A program made the translations under genes and the position numbers. Below, in pieces: positions 55,427-64,000 of a DNA stretch of 64,000 nucleotides. How positions within the stretch are numbered: position 1 is the stretch's first letter; every line of letters starts with the position of its first letter. The DNA lies in assembly GCA_012845835.1 (NCBI GenBank), contig JABAKD010000001.1:12601501-12665500 (forward strand). The letters run 5' to 3'. The notes beneath the pieces were generated by a model. It was not told where the DNA came from. It saw only the letters and a program-made list of their open reading frames with translations, and did not search any database. The DNA is from Undaria pinnatifida (Eukaryota; Sar; Phaeophyceae; Laminariales; Alariaceae).

Positions 55427-58399
55427 TTGGTAGACATGGGAGAGGTATTCAACGATGACAACATATTGGACATAGTGCTGGAAGGACTCACGGATGAATA
55501 CCTGCAAATAAAATATAGCGCCGAGGCAGATGATGACTTCACACTCGACCGAGCTGTGATAACAATGCGTAATATGTACGCGAATAGAGCTATGCGAAAC
55601 AGGCCTTTGCGAAAAGCGAAGGGGCGTGAATCTGCTATGATAGTCACGTCAACACCCCCAGCAGTAGTGACCTGTTCACACTGCAAAAAGCCAGGCCATC
55701 GATTCCAAAATTGCTTTAAACGCAAGGGAAAGATGTCGGGAAAGAAACCTCCCCCGACACCTCGAAATAATTCGTGGTGTAGCCTGCATAATACCGATCG
55801 CCACGATAATAGCGACTGTCGGTTTCAAATGCGGGACGACAATATAACCCGTCGCCCTCGTCCTGGTCAACAAAATGGCCGGCATAATAACAACCGCAGC
55901 GCTCACGCCAACACCGCCACAACTCCAACTTCAACAACGCAAATGAAAGCTTACGTCCCAGAGATACATGCTTCCTCCACTCCTGCGGCTGCGAGTACAG
56001 CAGCTACTTCTACGTCCTTCGCGACTCCTTCCTGTCCATCCTCACCTCCAGTTGGTATAGGTTATTCTTTCATCGCCGCACCTCCGATTAAGATCGCCGC
56101 GCAGCCCGTCGACTTCTCCATGACTGCGGACAGCGGAGCTTCTAGCCACTTCATCGACAACCAGCTTCTACCGGGCATTGAACATAAAATGAACCACTAC
56201 GTGCAGCTGTACCCTCCCGTAATAATCAACGTAGCGGTAAACCATCGCCTTTATGGCGTTGGTCAAGGGGTTTTGGTCGTACAAGTGTTGGACCACATAG
56301 GCTCTGAGCACTCTGTACAGCTTCCTGTCACGATCGTACCTGGGCTAGGCAGGCACTTATTTTCGGGGGGATCAGCTGCTGCGAGAGGGGTCACAATGAT
56401 AATCGCCACGCGGTCGTATCTTGACATGGGGGCTTTTGCTATACCTTTACGAAAGGACAGCCATTGCCCTTCTTTGTACCATCTTGACCTCACCACTGGT
56501 GCAACCAGCCGAACACCTGAGACGGCGTTCCCGACCATCTCCGGAAAAAACTTTAAACCGGAAACCGTCCTCGCTGTTCATGCTACGACGACTCCTAAAG
56601 CGACTTCCCTGCCAAAAACCGTTCCAGCTAATATCTGGCACAAGAGGTTGGGTCACCCCAATGGGCAGGTGATGTCCAAGGTGAAGGACATTGCAGAGTG
56701 TGGGGTGAATTTTTCAGGCACTCTGTCGGCCTGTGAAACGTGCAAAATCAACAAGAGCACACAACAGAATCGCCCTAAAATATCGCGGCCTGACCCTTCC
56801 AGCGAACGTTTAAAGCTGGTGAGTACTGACCTGCTCGGACCTGTGACGCCCAAGGCGATCGGAGGATACGCCTACATGGCAAAGTATACCGACCATCACA
56901 GCCGGCTAAAAGCTGTCTACTTTATCGAAAAGAAAAGTGACACGCTACACACCCTCGGCAGATTCATTCAAGATCTAGCCATCTCTCTAGGGCTAAGGGT
57001 GCAGCATCTACGTTCTGATAATGGCGGCGAGTACACATCCGGCAGCTTTCAGGAATATTGCAAATCAACTGGAATTCGTCAACAGTTCTCGGCCCCGTAC
57101 ACACCGCAGCAGAACGGTGTTTCGGAACGGGACGGGCGTACTATTATGGACATGACTCGCTGTTTACTCAATGAGGCACACCTTCCTAAACCTTTATGGG
57201 GAGAAATAGCTTCGACAGCAGTTTTTCTAATTAACCGATTACCACACGCGGCAATCGGCGGCGACACACCCTACCATCGTATGTTCGGGAAGCATGCAGA
57301 CCTCTCATTTTTGAGGATTATCGGCACTCGGGCATTTGTGCACGTTGAAGGGTACACCACCAAGCTTCAACCAAAGGCTTGGGAAGGTGTTCTCGTCGGC
57401 TACGACAGCGACAGACCTACCTTCCGCGTGTATGATCGCTACTCGGGAAGAATTTCAAGCTCGCGCAACGTCTCCTTCATTGAAAAGCCGCCTACTGTTC
57501 TACCAACAGCAGATTCGGGGGGGCAAGAAGAACCTGAAGTCCCTGATTTCGATTTGGAGCCAGGCTCGGATTTTATGGACGACTATCAGAGCATCAAACA
57601 TGGTATCTCATCGCTAGAAACTAGCGACGCCGACGCAACCGGCCACAAGCCGTTTCACATGAGGCTGCGCTCATCCACTTCTCAAGCGAAAGCGCGTCAG
57701 CAGGCACTTCAATGCCTAGATTCCCCGAAACAGCAGCTCGAGGCTGTCTCGCAGTATATTGGGGCTGTCGGCATGGATAAAATAAATCCTCCGGCTTCTA
57801 TTTCGGTACCCAACACGTACGCGCAAGCTATGGTCTCACCACAGGCAGAAGAATGGGAAGCAGCCATGCGTAAGGAGCTCAAAAGTCTCGATGAGCACGA
57901 GGTCGCCGATGTAATTCCATTCACCAAGGTTCCTCCGGGCTGCTCCATCATTGGAACGCGGTGGGTATTTCGAGTTATAACAGACGGGCGTTTTAAAGCA
58001 AGGCTCGTGGTACAAGGTTGGGCTCAACAGCATGGACTGGATTGCTTCACTACTTTCGCTCCTGTTTGTCGTATTGAAAGTCAGCGTCTTCTGCTGGCTA
58101 TAGCGGCATCAAGGGATTGGCGAGTTTTGGCCATGGACGTACAAACTGCATTTCTCAACGGTAAACTTGAAGAGGACGTCTACACCAAGCAAGCACCAGG
58201 CTTTGAAACGATAGACGAGAGAACCAACCGACCGCTGGTAATGAAACTGCGCAAAAGCTTATATGGACTTCGCCAATCACCAAGCGTTTGGAACAGCACC
58301 ATTGACAAGGACTTGCGTAAAATGGGGCGACGGCCTTGTAAAATATCTCCAGGCAACCTCCACGATCACAAAAATCATTGTTTCATGGAGTTCCATTGA
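55427..58399 (+). CDS. Copia gag-pol polyprotein, truncated at both ends
   Basis: 990 codons without a stop. The first ATG is at 55436, and TAA lies directly upstream at 55424-55426, so the N-terminal capsid part is lost. Domains by codon: zinc knuckle CSHCKKPGHRFQNC (about 83-96); a second Cys cluster WCSLHNTDRHDNSDC; protease box ADSGASSHF (D near 235); pre-integrase IWHKRLGHPNG; integrase D-D-E at about 468, 531 (RSDNGGEY) and 567 (GVSERDG), a D-x35-E spacing. RT starts at EEWEAAMRKEL and reaches MDVQTAFLNG (D near 904) and KSLYGLRQSPSVWNS. The YVDD box, the rest of RT and RNase H are missing, replaced by a short unrelated tail. Such a protein could not complete retrotransposition. Confidence 0.9.
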   Translation: MVDMGEVFNDDNILDIVLEGLTDEYLQIKYSAEADDDFTLDRAVITMRNMYANRAMRNRPLRKAKGRESAMIVTSTPPAVVTCSHCKKPGHRFQNCFKRKGKMSGKKPPPTPRNNSWCSLHNTDRHDNSDCRFQMRDDNITRRPRPGQQNGRHNNNRSAHANTATTPTSTTQMKAYVPEIHASSTPAAASTAATSTSFATPSCPSSPPVGIGYSFIAAPPIKIAAQPVDFSMTADSGASSHFIDNQLLPGIEHKMNHYVQLYPPVIINVAVNHRLYGVGQGVLVVQVLDHIGSEHSVQLPVTIVPGLGRHLFSGGSAAARGVTMIIATRSYLDMGAFAIPLRKDSHCPSLYHLDLTTGATSRTPETAFPTISGKNFKPETVLAVHATTTPKATSLPKTVPANIWHKRLGHPNGQVMSKVKDIAECGVNFSGTLSACETCKINKSTQQNRPKISRPDPSSERLKLVSTDLLGPVTPKAIGGYAYMAKYTDHHSRLKAVYFIEKKSDTLHTLGRFIQDLAISLGLRVQHLRSDNGGEYTSGSFQEYCKSTGIRQQFSAPYTPQQNGVSERDGRTIMDMTRCLLNEAHLPKPLWGEIASTAVFLINRLPHAAIGGDTPYHRMFGKHADLSFLRIIGTRAFVHVEGYTTKLQPKAWEGVLVGYDSDRPTFRVYDRYSGRISSSRNVSFIEKPPTVLPTADSGGQEEPEVPDFDLEPGSDFMDDYQSIKHGISSLETSDADATGHKPFHMRLRSSTSQAKARQQALQCLDSPKQQLEAVSQYIGAVGMDKINPPASISVPNTYAQAMVSPQAEEWEAAMRKELKSLDEHEVADVIPFTKVPPGCSIIGTRWVFRVITDGRFKARLVVQGWAQQHGLDCFTTFAPVCRIESQRLLLAIAASRDWRVLAMDVQTAFLNGKLEEDVYTKQAPGFETIDERTNRPLVMKLRKSLYGLRQSPSVWNSTIDKDLRKMGRRPCKISPGNLHDHKNHCFMEFH

Positions 58400-58996
58400 A
58401 CTGTTGACGAATTCCAGTTGATTTGCAATATTCCTGAAAGCTGCGGGATGTGTATTCGCCGCCATTATCAGAACGTAGATGCTGCACCCTTAGCCCTAGA
58501 GGGATGGCTAGATCTTGAATGAATCTGCCGAGGGTGTGTAGCGTGTCACTTTTCGTTTCGATGAAGTAGGACAGCTTTTAGCCGGCTGTGATGGTCGGTA
58601 TACTTTGCCATGTAGGCGTATCCTCCGATCGCCTTGGGCGTCACAGGTCCGAGCAGGTCAGTACTCACCAGCTTTAAACGCTCGCTGGAAGGGTCAGGCC
58701 GCGATGTTTAGGGTGATTCTGTTTTGTGTTCTTGTTGATTTTGCACGTTTCACAGGCCGACAAGTGTCTGAAAAATTCACCCCACACTCTGCAATGTCCT
58801 TCACCTTGGAACATCACCTGCCCATTGGGGTGACCCAACCTCTTGTGCCAGATATTAGCTGGAACGGTTTTTGGCAGGGAAGTCGCTTTAGGAGTCGTCG
58901 TAGCATGAACAGCGAGGACGGTTTCCGGTTTAAAGTTTTTTCCGGAGATGATCGGGAACGCTGTCTCAGGTGTTCGGCTGGTTGCACCAGTGGTGA
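58400..58996 (-). repeat. Inverted copy of copia B integrase region
   Basis: Reverse complement of 56489-57088, running from the GAG-pre-integrase region to LRSDNGGEYTS. Point differences and small deletions disrupt its frame. Confidence 0.85.
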
Positions 58997-58997
58997 G

Positions 58998-59050
58998 GTA
59001 ATAGACTGCGCATTAACTTAGATTTGAATCCAAGGTTCATACTTTTAACA
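58998..59050 (-). repeat. LTR stub of copia B family
   Basis: 53 bp, minus strand TGTTAAAAGTATGAACCTTG then GATTCAAATCTAAGTTAATG. Matches the LTR start at 36946 and joins directly to internal sequence. Confidence 0.75.
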
Positions 59051-59116
59051 CCGACACCCCGCCCCGCTCCCCATACGCCGTCCCGCGCACTATTTCTACT
59101 ACTTTCTTTAAAAAAG

Positions 59117-59437
59117 GTGCTCTGCGTGGACGCTGGCTTCCTGAAGGGCGAGTGGGAGGGTGTGATGCTGATCGCGACCTTCAAGGACGCCAACAACACC
59201 TCGGTGCACCTCGCCACGGTCATCTGCGACAAGGAGAACAGCGACAACTACTCCTTCCTCTACGCGCTCATGCGGAAGAACTCCTACATGGAGGAGGTGC
59301 TCGACAGCGACAAAACCACCATCTACACGGACCAGCACCAGTCGCACTCATCTGCGCTCTACCTCCACGCGGGCCATGCCGTGTGGAAGTGGTGTCTTCG
59401 GCATCTCATCACGAACCTCGACCAGGAGGTTGGACAG
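59117..59437 (+). pseudogene. MULE transposase, catalytic exon (exon 1 of 5 kept)
   Basis: Acceptor AAAAAG|GTG, donor GGACAG|GTGAGC; 107 codons, phase 0 at both ends. It reads VLCVDAGFLKGEWEGVMLIA, TVICDKENSDNYSFLYALM, TIYTDQHQSHSSALYLHAGH and WKWCLRHLITN. These are the MULE core: first D in VDAG, second D in YTDQ, and the C-x2-H motif. Exons encoding the N-terminal DNA-binding part are absent; copia B debris occupies the region upstream. Confidence 0.8.
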
Positions 59438-60257
59438 GTGAGCTCAATTTCTGTCTTTATTTCGAGCATGGGGTTCGGTCTTGAATTCGAGCATGGGATG
59501 CAGTAGTACGATTGCCCATCCTCGATTTCCGTCGTAATTCCTGGAGCAGATCGACGAGACCTGCGCGGCATAAGACCACCAACTTTCGCGGGAAGCGTAA
59601 AGAGGCAGTCGCTTTAATCTGATTTGACTGTTGACTCGTTTCGTTTTTGGTCTTGCACTTTGATCGTACGGTTGGGATGACCTTGTCCCTGGTTCATGTC
59701 CGGGCTAGGATGTTTACTGCTGGGTGTGCCAAACTGCTGTGTCCGTCATAAGACTTCAAAAACGAAAATGTCGACGTCCCTTTGCTATTTTCTGTTCCCG
59801 GGGTGCTGCTGACTCGAGCGACTGCAGTACAAGATGGTGGACACGCACCGAATTTTGCATGGCAGAGCCACAAGCACAGATCTGTTTTCCCTTCTTGTCA
59901 GGTGCAGGCAAAAAGCAAGAGGCATGCTACCGTCCGAAACAACGCTGCTCACACCTCTATAAGCCCAACTACCGTAGTTGTGCGAGTCATCGCACCCCCG
60001 TGCGATTGATTTTTAAATGATTCCTAGCTTTGATTTTTATCGCACAGGGGTGAGATAACTCCGGCATGTGCGATGACTTCGGCCCCTGTGCGGAAAATGA
60101 ATTAAATTATTTGATTTCCCGTTCTAACGCACACCCCTGTGCGGTAACTTCGACATGTGCGACCTTGAACAAACGTAGGTACGTCAGCACCGCATCGTGG
60201 CAGGGCCGGTGGGGCTTTTTTTTTTTTATGCGGTCGCCGAATACAAAACAACAAAAG

Positions 60258-61127
60258 TGTGTATACCATGTCCCCGAACAAACACGCCTAGGAAAAAATG
60301 TCGAAACCCTTTCAACCTTCCAGACATTTTTTCTGGAAGGATCGCTTGGGGAACACGGGAGATTGTCATGTCTAGAACACGCCACGGAGCTTTCCCCTCC
60401 ACGTTCCGCTGACGGATCCTCCGCGGCGGATACACCGCCTAGCGGATTCTCCGCAGCGGGACTTTGGAAGGATCAGAGTTTTCAGAAAAATGGGAACGGA
60501 GCCTAAAATGAATACCAAGCGTTACTTCCAGAACCATGTGGTGTATCAGAGGACCGAAATGATCCTGCGAAACCCCTTGGCCAGCCCTGTGAGAGGAACT
60601 CGTCAGAACGGTCATGCTCCATCTCATGCCTTCGGGTGGGCGCAAAAAGCGATATACGCTGGCTCTATGTTGATTTCTCTAGATGCTGGCTACCGAGGCG
60701 ATGCCGAGGACTTCCAGCCTGAGCGACAGCTCATTCGAAGGCTGCTGTACAGCCGCACAGGACTGTATTTTTTTTTTTTTTTCACTTGTACACAATTGGT
60801 TTGCTTTCTAAAAAAAACCGTCCGTTCTCATTTTAGGCTCCGTTCCCATTTTTCAGAAAACTCTGTTAAGGCCCCGCTGGATTGTTCCTTTTACCCAGAG
60901 CTGGGGGGGCACTGACAACTGCTCGCCCACCGCTCTCGCACCTGCTACTACTTTCTTTTTGCTCCACTGGGAGTTATTCCCAACCTGTCCTGTCTCTCTC
61001 TCTGTCAACGGCCTGCTGTAACAGCCCATGTTGTCACACACTCCGCCGTCGTAGTTCAACAGTGAGAACACTCTGCTCGCGCAGGGTGAAGTGGGATCAC
61101 GACCCACCGACAGGTTTGACTGCGAAT
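60258..61127 (+). repeat. tRNA-bearing repeat, copy 3, interrupted
   Basis: Plus orientation. Starts TGTGTATACCATGTCCCCGA and ends with a tRNA-like fold (61045-61114) then TTTGACTGCGAAT. It is more diverged than copies 1 and 2 and is split by the element at 60474-60865. Confidence 0.8.
60474..60865. mobile_element. 392-bp inverted-repeat element (MITE-like)
   Basis: Both ends carry CAGAGTTTTC(A/T)GAAAAATG then GGAACGGAGCCTAAAATGA, about 38 bp. The insertion splits the tRNA-bearing repeat at GGAAGG|TCCCGC; AAGG occurs on both sides, a possible 4-bp target duplication. No transposase frame. Confidence 0.85.
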
Positions 61128-61542
61128 CTTAAAAGCGAGAGTTTCTTTTTCATGTATGTATGATATGCACCTGCTACAAACAGCGGTGAGCCCCGGTTAC
61201 AAGCCGCTGGAAAAACAGATCGTAGCACAATTTTTATCCTGAGGCCACACGCCACAGCATGCAAACTCAGCATGCAACCTCACGGTCGAAGGTGGCACCA
61301 ATATCGGAGTCATCGCACCCCTGTGCGATGACTCCGACCCCTGTGCGGAAAATGATTAAATGATTCCAAACTTGAAAAATAGCGCACAGGGGTGCGATGA
61401 CTCCGGCATATGCGATGACTCCGGCCTGTGCGATGACTCGCACAATTACGGTATGTCCCCGATTATTGTGTCCTCTTATCGAAGAGATTTGAAGATTCAT
61501 ACTGAAGTGCCACTATTTTGTTTGCTCTTCTCGTTTTGTCAG

Positions 61543-61767
61543 GCTGTCAACGGCTGGATCTTCCACGCCGCTCGCTGCCCGACAGCGCAGCAGTTTCACG
61601 ACATCATGGAGAAGCACGTGAAGCCAACGAAGCCGATTGCGTTCGCGGGGCTCATGGCGTTGGACCTGAAGCGCTGGGCGTTCCACGCCGGATCGGCGGA
61701 CACAGTCATCGGTGACCAGACGACGTCCAACCCGGTGGAGCAGAACATGAGCATGGTCGGCGCTCAG
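61543..61767 (+). pseudogene. MULE transposase, exon 2
   Basis: Acceptor TTTGTCAG|GCT, donor GCTCAG|GTACGG; 75 codons in phase 0. It reads AVNGWIFHAARCPTAQQFHD, IMEKHVKPTKPIAFAGLMAL and DQTTSNPVEQNMSMVGAQ. The E in SNPVEQNM is at the position of the third catalytic residue of MULE transposases. Confidence 0.8.
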
Positions 61768-62042
61768 GTACGGGGTCGTTTTGTTGTTGATTCGTCTGTT
61801 GGGCACTTGTGGAAAGGAGTAGGCTATCTGTGTAGCCCCTTGTTTCGTAAAAAGTCTTCGTAGTTCGCCACAGTAATGAATGCGCTGCACCGCCGCCTAT
61901 CGAAGTACCTATACCTCATAGCACACACCTTCCTGGGTGAAGGGGTAAAGCGGAACCTTTTTAATAGGATGCGTACGTAGGTAGGTCGCTTTTTTTATTG
62001 GTGCCAACAGCAGTTGATGTTGTCTTCTTTTCGCAATCCCAG

Positions 62043-62197
62043 GCGAGGGCACTGGAGCCCTACAGATTGGTGTTCTCCGTCCTCGACAAGACGTCCCTGA
62101 AGTGTGCCGAGAGGGCCGCACTTCGGGACCACACCGAGGAGAAGTTCACACCCTTCGCAAGCAGGGCTTACGAGACGCAGTGAAACAAGTCCAGCGA
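62043..62197 (+). pseudogene. MULE transposase, exon 3 with stop
   Basis: Acceptor ATCCCAG|GCG, donor AGCGA|GTAAGT, ending in phase 2. It reads ARALEPYRLVFSVLDKTSLK then TEEKFTPFASRAYETQ, and a TGA at 62181-62183 interrupts before NKSS. If real, the stop removes the zinc finger and tail. Confidence 0.75.
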
Positions 62198-62817
62198 GTA
62201 AGTGCTACCACAAGCCGGCCAAATGCGGTGTTAGTGCGTCTACACTTGTACCTGTGTTTCTGTCGGCACGTGCACCCTGCTACTTGTGGTCTTTCCGCAT
62301 GCGTCTTTAGCCATTGTCGTGCAATAGGATTGAGTAGACGTTCTGCGCTTGTACGTATGTGGCTGTTGACAGGTTTACTCTGTTCAGTTTAGCCGAATGG
62401 GATGCGTGGAGAGTATGAACGTGCCTGCGCATCAAATAAATGCTCAAGAGTTGCTCGGTTGTGCGACACGATGTGATTTCGGTTGAGGGCCCACCGGCGG
62501 GGGTGACTGCTTGTGTTCCATATTTCATATGGACCTTTGGCTTGCCGGTGGGCCCATCCCACTCTAGCTGTTGTAGGGCGGGTATGGATTCTGTTTTGGC
62601 GCACACAATGTGACCTCTGGTGGCCTGTACCTTTGTAGTCCTATGTCAAAACATGTTCTTCGGGCGTTCTATTGCGACTATTGTTTTTTTGAAATGGTTC
62701 GCTCCATCGAGCGTTTGAAATCAACCAAGATACCACCGCTGCGTTTCGTTCAACATTATTTTCTAACAACGTTTGCTTCTTCTCTTGTATCCCCCCCTTG
62801 TCTTGATGCTGCTGCAG

Positions 62818-62996
62818 GCTGCACGCCAGCACCACTGGGAACGACTGGTACTCTGTCCGGAAGCAAGGACAGTCCTACGGCAACAGGGTGCGCCTACTGT
62901 TCAACGCAGAAGGCAACGCGAACTTCATGTCCTGCACGTGCCAGTACCCAGCCCGGTGGCTGATCCCTTGCTGCGACGTAATCGCCGTCGGACGAT
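62818..62996 (+). pseudogene. MULE transposase, exon 4 (SWIM-like zinc finger)
   Basis: Acceptor GCTGCAG|G, donor GACGAT|GTGAGC; phase fits both neighbours. It reads LHASTTGNDWYSVRKQGQSY, VRLLFNAEGNANFMSCTCQY, PARWLIPCCDVIAVG. C-x-C then IPCC...IAV is the SWIM zinc-finger pattern of MULE transposases, here with the usual final histidine altered. Confidence 0.75.
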
Positions 62997-63431
62997 GTGA
63001 GCATTTGATATGGGTTTTGGCTTTCGGCAAAATATATCGGCCAACCCATCGGGATTTGTATCGGCCCTTCAAACCTCTGCACGTGTTGCAAAAGGTACAC
63101 TTGACGCGGTGGACATGATATATCACGAGAAAAATCGTGTAGTGTTGATACGGCGCTCTTACCCCAACCAGCATCCATCAGCGGAATGGATGGGCAGATA
63201 CTTATTCTTGACTTCATATCATTGGAGAACGACAGGCACCTGTTCAGTTGTCAACGCAAGTGGCAACACCAACCATTTTAACTTTCTAACTGAAGTTTTG
63301 GTTATTGATCTCGTCTTGGACTTGAAGGGACAAACCACCATTTACGTCCATGCTTCTTGTTGACGTCCCTCCCCCCTCATCGTCGCCCGCCTGAATACGT
63401 TGCCTTTGATCCACTCTTGTAAATGATGCAG

Positions 63432-63901
63432 CGTTGGAGAAGTCAGACGAGGTCATGCACCTCATCGACAAGGCCTACCAACTGGACACCTACCGGGGCA
63501 TGTACGACGACGAGCGGTTCATGGTGCAGCTGCCAGTACCGGACGAGCTGACGCGGGACCCGACCATGCTTCCTCCGCGCTCAGTTCTGGGCATGGCTGG
63601 GCGACCGAAGGGGAAAGAAGGAGTCAAGAGGATCCCGTCCAGGGGAGAGACGAACGCCTCGTCCTCCTTTAACGTCCCCCTGTCGCAGGGAAATCCCGCC
63701 CTGTCCCAGGGAGCGCCGCCCTCTCGCCAGGGAGCGGTGGGAATACCCCCCCTGTCGCAGGGCGGGGGCGTCTCGCATGGAGCGCCCTCCCTGTCCCAGG
63801 GCGGCGGGGGGTCGGTGGGCGGCGGCGGTCCGACTGGAGCAACCTCCATGAGTGACTTCGTCATTCGTGTCGTTCGTCGTGAGGGTAATCCGCTGTCGTA
63901 A
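63432..63901 (+). pseudogene. MULE transposase, last exon
   Basis: Acceptor AATGATGCAG|CG; ends TAA at 63899-63901. It reads LEKSDEVMHLIDKAYQLDTY and TMLPPRSVLGMAGRPKGKEG VKR, a basic GRPKGK tail typical of MULE C-termini. Then a low-complexity LSQG-type repeat (units PxLSQGxPxLSQG) leads to SDFVIRVVRREGNPLS. The open frame is intact. Confidence 0.75.
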
Positions 63902-64000
63902 CCGTCTTCCACCGCCGGTGTGTAGTTTTTCCCCTTTCGAGGTCTACTGCCGTGCTAGCCTTGGTGTTCTCTGTTTCTCTTGCACGAGAAGGCCGAGGTT
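63902..64000. other. Downstream of MULE gene, nothing seen
   Basis: No terminal inverted repeat of the MULE element is visible before the window ends. Confidence 0.5.

Larger units (their letters stand above)
55425..59050 (+). mobile_element. Ty1/copia element B, rearranged
   Basis: Starts abruptly inside gag at 55425, with no 5' LTR. It runs through an intact gag-protease-integrase-partial RT frame to 58399. Then comes an inverted copy (58400-58996) of its own 56489-57088, and an LTR stub (58998-59050, minus orientation) beginning TGTTAAAAGTATGAACC. The structure is a foldback, so two rearranged parts of one family are fused. Confidence 0.8.
59972..61451. mobile_element. TA-flanked inverted-repeat element, 1480 bp, in MULE intron
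   Basis: Left end CCGTAGTTGTGCGAGTCATC matches the reversed right end CCGTAATTGTGCGAGTCATC. TA flanks both ends. Subterminal parts repeat GGAGTCATCGCAC and hold the hairpin GGAGTCATCGCAC-CCCT-GTGCGATGACTCC (about 61303-61332). It contains the third tRNA-bearing repeat; no transposase frame. Confidence 0.75.

Noticed and set aside
1-64000. CRISPR arrays, rRNA genes or prokaryotic operons
   Set aside because: No array of short identical repeats with equal spacers, no rRNA-like sequence and no ribosome-binding-site-led gene series was seen.

Overview
The window is nuclear eukaryotic DNA from a repeat-rich, intron-rich, gene-poor region. Evidence: GT-AG introns with pyrimidine tracts, short GC-rich exons in AT-richer noncoding DNA, microsatellites, a short TTAGGG-type run near 13.25 kb, and a mixed load of Ty1/copia, DIRS-like, Helitron, MULE and mariner elements. 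This mix fits a stramenopile such as a brown alga. That placement is an inference from genome style; no marker gene is present.

Layout. 0-5 kb: noncoding DNA with small tandem repeats and one copy of a short palindrome-ended repeat. 5.2-7.6 kb: a minus-strand gene with WW domains, two well-kept exons followed downstream by two decayed WW exon copies, and an open frame with two PPPY motifs upstream. 8.6-10.1 kb: two more palindrome-ended repeats and a 438-bp inverted-repeat element. 10-15.6 kb: simple repeats, no gene seen. 16.2-23.3 kb: a decayed Ty1/copia element with both LTRs and a probable 5-bp target duplication; its integrase is deleted. 25.5-29.5 kb: a decayed DIRS-like element (gag, RT, RNase H, truncated tyrosine recombinase). 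29.6-36 kb: repeats and a few possible exons. 36.7-40.7 kb: a minus-strand copia derivative abutting a Helitron Rep fragment.

41-55 kb: a chain of minus-strand exons with consistent splice sites and phases, probably one or two cysteine-rich genes. The introns hold a mariner element, two 480-bp repeats that end in a tRNA-like fold, a large inverted-repeat element and a dispersed 200-260-bp intron repeat. 55.4-59.05 kb: a second copia element with a 990-codon open frame, ending in an inverted copy of its own integrase region. 59.1-63.9 kb: a five-exon MULE transposase whose first intron holds a TA-flanked inverted-repeat element, in which lies a tRNA-bearing repeat, itself split by a small inverted-repeat element.

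The recurring theme is local duplication of an exon, or of an exon end plus its donor site, followed by decay. It is seen at the WW gene, at 32.3-32.9 kb, at 44.4/46.4 kb, at 48.1-48.9 kb and at 54.1-54.5 kb. No operon, rRNA, CRISPR or prokaryotic feature was seen. Nearly all mobile-element genes carry stops or frameshifts.
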